Source: Siphonodentalium dalli
Taxonomy: Eukaryota; Mollusca; Scaphopoda; Gadilida; Siphonodentaliidae
Assembly (NCBI GenBank): GCA_032622095.1
Contig: CP136065.1
Span: forward strand, 109,845,195-109,909,194
Length of the DNA stretch: 64,000 bases
Direction: 5' to 3'
Shown: in pieces, positions 58,825 to 64,000 of the stretch
How the letters are laid out: each line of letters starts with the position of its first letter
How positions within the stretch are numbered: position 1 is the stretch's first letter
Translations under genes and position numbers: made by a program
The notes under the pieces: generated by a model
The model's database searches: none
Told to the model about the DNA's origin: nothing
What the model saw: the letters and a program-made list of their open reading frames with translations, nothing else

Positions 58825-58980
58825 AGAAGGGGGGGGGGTGTGTGTCCCCAATTTGTTGGAGGACAAAATTAAATTTTGTTTTGCACGTAGGGGGGGGGGG
58901 GGGTGGGTGGGTCCCCGGTTGGGCAGAATTGTTTTTTTTTTCACCCCTGTATACCACCCCCCCCCCCCCCCCCCCACCGT
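58825..58980. repeat. Poly-G/poly-C facing tracts
   Basis: G-runs near 58829 and 58888-58902 face a 19-20 base C-run near 58957, with CAAAATTAAATTTTG between the first two. Strong hairpin or quadruplex potential. Length is likely unstable in assemblies. Confidence 0.7.
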
Positions 58981-59639
58981 GTTGGCTGTTAAAAAAAAGT
59001 TCATATGATATGAACTTTTTTTCACTTGTTCTCAAATAAATTAATTGAACTTAGCTCATCAAAGAGGAACAACTCTATATTTCAATATTAAACGGAAATT
59101 TACATTTTTAGTCAGAATTTTGTTTGCAGTTTGTTTCTGGATTTATTATATGGGTTCCCGATTATTGTTATCTTCACATGAAAACCGGGAACCCAATAGG
59201 AATTCTAGTCACACAAATGTTATGACCAGATTGCGTTTTTAGTGACCCTTTTATGACGGACAAATCTTGAGAAGAAGAAAAGGACAAGTTGACAAACAAC
59301 ATATTTCACAATATAATACCAATTTGAACTGTTTGGATAGTTTCGTTCGGAACTTGAAGATTGTGTAACGCCCGCGATGAATTAACGAAATTTCTCATAT
59401 TGCTATACATATAACGTGTTTGGCAAAACAGTCGTAACAATTTTATTCAACCCAGCTATTGAACATGTACATGGACCAATTCAATTCGACAAAAAACATG
59501 TTATGACCAGATTGCGTTTTTATGTTTACCCATACCATAAAGTCCAGGAGATATTGGTCGACCTCTGCACACCCCCCCCCCCCAGGACTTAACTTCACCC
59601 CACTAATTTTCTTCCTTAAGGTCTCCTCTAATTTTTTTC

Positions 59640-62600
59640 ACTTGTTAACAAGAAAAAAAAGTGGCCGCAGGGACTCCAGACAAGATGGCGGCCATTATTT
59701 TGTTATGCACCAGGTCTCTTTGATCGCCATTATAGTAAATATGATAGCACATGTGGTCTTGTTTTCCGCTCGATTCGTTATGCTAATATACAACCCTTAC
59801 AAATTAGCCAAAAATCCGACACCAGAATCCAATATGGCGGCCAAGATGGCCGCCGAAATGTGAAAATATGCTATTTTTCTGACATGTTACCACCTTTCGT
59901 TTGTCTCTGTGGGAAAATGTTAGAATTTTTTCATCATGTTATACATTTATCATATAGAGGAGTCATTGGCGAACACATGGGGACCATAATATGCATTCAT
60001 TGCGGGATATTTTTGTCCGATATCACGTTTTCCCAAATGCCGGTATCATAGGTCAAAGCCGAATCGACGTTAATAACGCGATGTTATGTTTCGAATCAAT
60101 GAATGTTATTGTTATTATAACAACACCCATGCATATATATTTGCAGGAGATACTCGAGCTAGGATTCCTCTTATATCTGAGTTGAGGAATATTTACTCAA
60201 ATCCAAGATGGCGGCCAAAATGGCCACCAGAAATAAAAAATCGCCGAAAATCGCTGATTTTAACATCAGTGAGCATTATTGTCATGACAACTCCACACCT
60301 GCTTACTATTTTAAGTTGGGAACGCTTAGGCGAAGAACTTTCCTTGTACCATATCCAAATAAAAGTCCCCCAAATCCAAAATGGCGCCCACAATGGCGGA
60401 CAGATTTTGAAAAATCACCGACATTCCCTCATATTCACATCATTGGGCATTATTGTCGAGACAACTCCATCCATGCGTACAGTTGAGTTGGAAATACTGA
60501 GGTGAAGTAATTACCTTACATCTCATGCAAGAAATGGTTTTCCAAATCGAAGATGGCGGCCAAAATGGCGACCGAAATTTGAAAACACGCCTACATTCCT
60601 TTACTTTCTGGATGGGCGTTATTGTTTCGCGATTTCTACCCACCATTACATGTTGATATGTATGAATTATTCATCAGGGTTTGGCAAGTGATACTCACAG
60701 TCAATGTGGCGGCCAAACTGGCGGGCAGAAATTGAAAAGAAGCCGATATTATCACATACTAATTTCAACTTTTTGTCATAATATTGATTTGTATAAACGA
60801 AACGGTACATAATTTAAACCATATATTAGTTCCAATGTAAGTCGTAGCATTTTGGAAGGATGAAAACCCACACTCGCGATGTGGCATTTCAAAACCCATT
60901 CTCCACTAAGGGCTCATACTGGCCGTAACCGTATATAGGTGCGCCGAATAGTCATATTATGACTTCCAAGAATCAAAACAACAGTACCTGAGCTTATTCT
61001 GAATTGCCACATTCAGCATTATCTAGACTCGTTTCCGTCTCTTCGTCAGATTAATCTATCTCACTCACAACAACAGTTCACTACTCTTCTGTGTAGAAGG
61101 GTGCAACTAATCGGAATGTTTCAAACAATACATATGCCGGTGTCCAGCTCACGTGTTTGTTTCGAAAGCTTGGAATTCTTAGCGAGCTTCATTCGTGGTA
61201 TAGCTTATGGTATAATTCAGATGCTATATATGGGGTATATGCGTCATCTTGTGTGTGCGATACACTATAAAGGTATTCGGTCGATGCGTATATTAGCTTT
61301 CAAAAGGACCTATATATCTGCGTATTGTCAGCTTTGGTGACCTAATGGGGATAACAACGTGTACACCTGGTGATCTTCGTAAACAGCCACTTCTCAATAT
61401 ATGGTTCGTCAATTCACATACTCATCTAATGCACTGACGTACCCGAACAACTTCTGTATATGACTTCGAATGTTGAAAGCCCGACATTTGACGGATGCAT
61501 TTCTGCTAAGACGTAGAAGACCATAATGCATAATATACCCAAACTCCTTGAACGTGATCATAAGAACAAGCTTGTTGGCGTCCAGCAATCGTCTCACCGA
61601 ACAGATCCAAGCAGATGATAACAATACACACGGTGCTAGTTTGTGGGTATGTGTCATGATAGTGGAAATGAAATTGGACCATGACTGCACCGCCCCTTAT
61701 TGTGTTATGTTTTAGATTCAGACAGGATCTCATGTGTGGCTTTGCTTTCCTTGTATGCTAAGATTGTATGTTCCCATCCGTTTGGAAGCCGTTCTTAAAC
61801 AACTGGACCAGGAGTATGCCATTGGCTACTGATGTATAAGCCCCACCAAGACTGTGGTGTAGTCTTAAAGGCGATACCTTTGATAGTTGGTTGCTATGTT
61901 ATACTCACGCTGGGTGGTATGGTTCAAGAAAGTACAAATGCCATCAACAAAAGGGTGAAATGTTCAACGCGAAGAACATACAGAGGAATGTTACGTTGAT
62001 GAGCAACGTTGGTACACCAAGTGATTTGTTGGTAACATCACCATTGCGGCCATTTTCCTGCATGAGACATTAACTACTATATTCTAAAGTTATATATATA
62101 AAGCTATATGATCATAAAGGTCGCGTTCCCCAACGTCCACAGCCATTGCCATCGAGACTGCCAATTGTTCTTTAAATACATAGTGAAATAAATGCACCAC
62201 AGTTCCTGACATTTTCGTGAATAACACCGCCCACATACTGACACTAACACCGAGAGAGGATAACAAAACACGCATACATTCATACTATAAAGATATTATC
62301 CTTTAGTCCTTCCGACTGTTTGAGGGAGGCTAGCATAGTATTATCCAGACAAAAGTGTACGTAGTTGAATCAGAAAGGCTTCGAAACGGATGTGGAAATA
62401 CAATCTTACCACACCAAATAAAACCGACACGCATGTCATTCGATATCTTAAACATGCACCAGGTGTAGGGGTGGTGTATACAGTGGCCCATTTCATTCCC
62501 ACTATCAAGGCACATGTCCACAAACTAGCACCGCGAGCATTGTTCTTCTCTGCTGGGAGATATTCGACGAGACAACTGCGGTGCGTCACACCGTTTGCTT

Positions 62601-64000
62601 CGGATAATGGTCAAGAAGTGTGGGTAGTCTGTACACTAGGGTCTTCTCCTTAGCAGATAGACATCTGTCCAAGGGAATGAGACAGCTAGCAACCTTCGAA
62701 ACACTGTCGAAGTTGTCCACATATGACAATGCGTTCGCTGAGTTTGTGAGTTGACGAACCATCTAGTGACTAGCTAACTGGTTCGCAAGGTGTACATGTC
62801 GTTATCCCATGGGGTATGAGACACATACATAGAGATGACCTTCTGTAAGCTTGTATACTCATCGGCCATATGCCTTCCTAGTTCAAGATGACGCACAAAT
62901 ATCATATTTAGCAAATATTTAAAATCGTAAGCTAGACACCGGAAAATGAATTGTTTGAAACGTTATGATTAGAGGGACCCTACTCCCAGGAAGTGGTGAA
63001 TACGTTGTCGGTGTGAGCGACCTAGATTTATCAGACAAAGAAATGGAAGCTGGTCCAGATAATTATGGACGTGACGTGGCAAATCAGAATCTGTTATCAG
63101 GTAATTGTTATGATATAACTATTCGGCGCACCTATGCTTACGGCCATTATCGGCGCTAAGTGGAGACTGGATTTCGAAATGCCACATCGCGATATTAATT
63201 GTGGTTTTTCATCTTTCCAGAAGGATACGAGCTATGTTATGCGCTTTGATACCTTTAAGTTGAACTAGTAGATGGTTTATGAAAGGTATCGTCCATACAT
63301 ACCGATATTATGACAAAAAGTTGAAATTAATATTTGAAAATATCGATTTCTTTTCAATTTTTAGCCGCCAATTTAGCAGCGATCTTGGCTGTTAGTATCA
63401 ATTGCCAAAAACTAATGAATACTTCATGTCACTATTCCATATCAACATGTAATGGTGGATAGAAATCGCGAAACAATAACGCCCATCGTAAGAAAGTAAA
63501 GGAATGTAGACTTGTTTTCAAATTTCGGTCGCCATTTTGGCCGCCATCTTCGATTTGGAAAACAATTTCTTGCATGAGATGTAATGTAATTACTTCACCT
63601 CAGTATTTCCAACTCAATTGTAAGCATGGGTGGAGTTGTCTCGACAATAATGCCCAATGATGTGAATATGAGGGAATTTCGGTGATTTTTCAAAATCTGT
63701 CCGCCATTGTGGGTGCCATTTTGGATTTGGGGGACTTATATTTGGATATGGTACAAGGAACGTTCTTCGCCTAAGTGTTCCCAACTCACAATAGTAAGCA
63801 GATGTGGAGTTTTCATGACAATAATGTTCACTGATGTTAAAATCGGTGATTTTCGGCGATTTGGATTTGGGTAGATATTCCTCAACTTAGGTATAAGAGG
63901 AATCCTAGCTTGAGTATCTCCTGCACATATATATGCATGGGTGTTGTTATAATAGCAATAACATTCATTGATTCGAAACATTACATCGCTTTATTAACGG
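59640..64000. repeat. Giant diverged palindrome with tandem units (right arm truncated by window end)
   Basis: Left-arm blocks reappear reverse-complemented on the right around a centre near 62050-62085. GATGGCGGCCAAAATGGCGA at 60552 pairs with 63531-63550. GTAATTACTTCACCTCAGTA near 63588 pairs with about 60500. GTGCTAGTTTGTGGGTATGT at 61641 pairs with about 62520. AACGTGTACACC near 61354 pairs with about 62797. The outer arm is a tandem array of 150-186-bp units, each with ATGGCGGCC pairs (59682, 59832, 60205, 60379, 60550, 60704). Inner arms are unique sequence without a supported gene. It looks like a foldback element or a large inverted duplication. Confidence 0.85.

Noticed and set aside
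61101-62653. Short frames on both inner arms of the giant palindrome (for example 61409-61690 minus, 62390-62653 plus)
   Set aside because: They mirror each other at DNA level but not in a single conserved protein frame, so coding is unsupported.

Overview
The window is nuclear DNA from an animal, not a prokaryote. It has long introns, canonical GT-AG splice sites, dense MITE-type transposons and tandem repeats, and an AT-rich base composition. CCGTCCGTCC-type repeats, TACATGTA-like words and many TTAA- and TA-flanked hairpin elements suggest a marine invertebrate such as a mollusc, hemichordate or lancelet. The phylum cannot be fixed from the sequence alone.

Two protein-coding genes can be supported. 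The main one is a complete plus-strand orthologue of cytokine receptor-like factor 3 (CRLF3). It has seven coding exons between 24667 and 47100 whose splice phases all agree. They give a 446-residue protein with an N-terminal coiled coil, one fibronectin type III domain carrying a WSXWS-like motif (WNAWS), and a C-terminal SPRY-like domain. A 5' UTR intron is implied. An upstream exon candidate at 14611-14714 is phase-compatible and would extend the protein at its N-terminus. The second gene is on the minus strand. One long exon (4311-5226) encodes an unrecognised Ser/Asn/Arg-rich membrane protein with a cysteine cluster next to a transmembrane segment. It has a good donor at its 3' end, an acceptor just before its ATG, and a possible non-coding first exon ending at 11536. 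The 11.5-15 kb interval is therefore a likely divergent promoter zone for the two genes.

Layout: 1-4300, MITEs and one hAT element; 4311-5246, minus-strand exon; 5.6-7.5 kb, cluster of TTAA and TA hairpin MITEs; 7.6-11.5 kb, no supported gene; 11.5-15 kb, promoter-like sequence and a composite nested palindrome; 15.3-17.3 kb, hAT element, palindromic MITE and an inverted GCGCAATAAGG repeat field; 19.6-20.7 kb, piggyBac deletion derivative with a transposase remnant; 21-24.6 kb, more MITEs; 24.6-47.1 kb, CRLF3, with introns holding a ten-unit minisatellite, hAT and piggyBac elements and a heat-shock-element cluster; 47.1-50.6 kb, MITEs nested in a TA-flanked element and three-unit repeats; 51.6-55.2 kb, degenerate GC-richer sequence with an exact 117-bp tandem repeat; 55.5-59 kb, palindromic MITEs and ATATTGAGA arrays; 59.6 kb to the end, one giant diverged palindrome built on ATGGCGGCC-bearing tandem units.

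No prokaryotic-type system, CRISPR array, rRNA or tRNA was found. The most interesting features are structural: several independent inverted-repeat architectures, regulatory-motif arrays (HSE-like, YY1-like, CRE) carried by repeats, and a possible CRLF3 first exon embedded in a palindrome.
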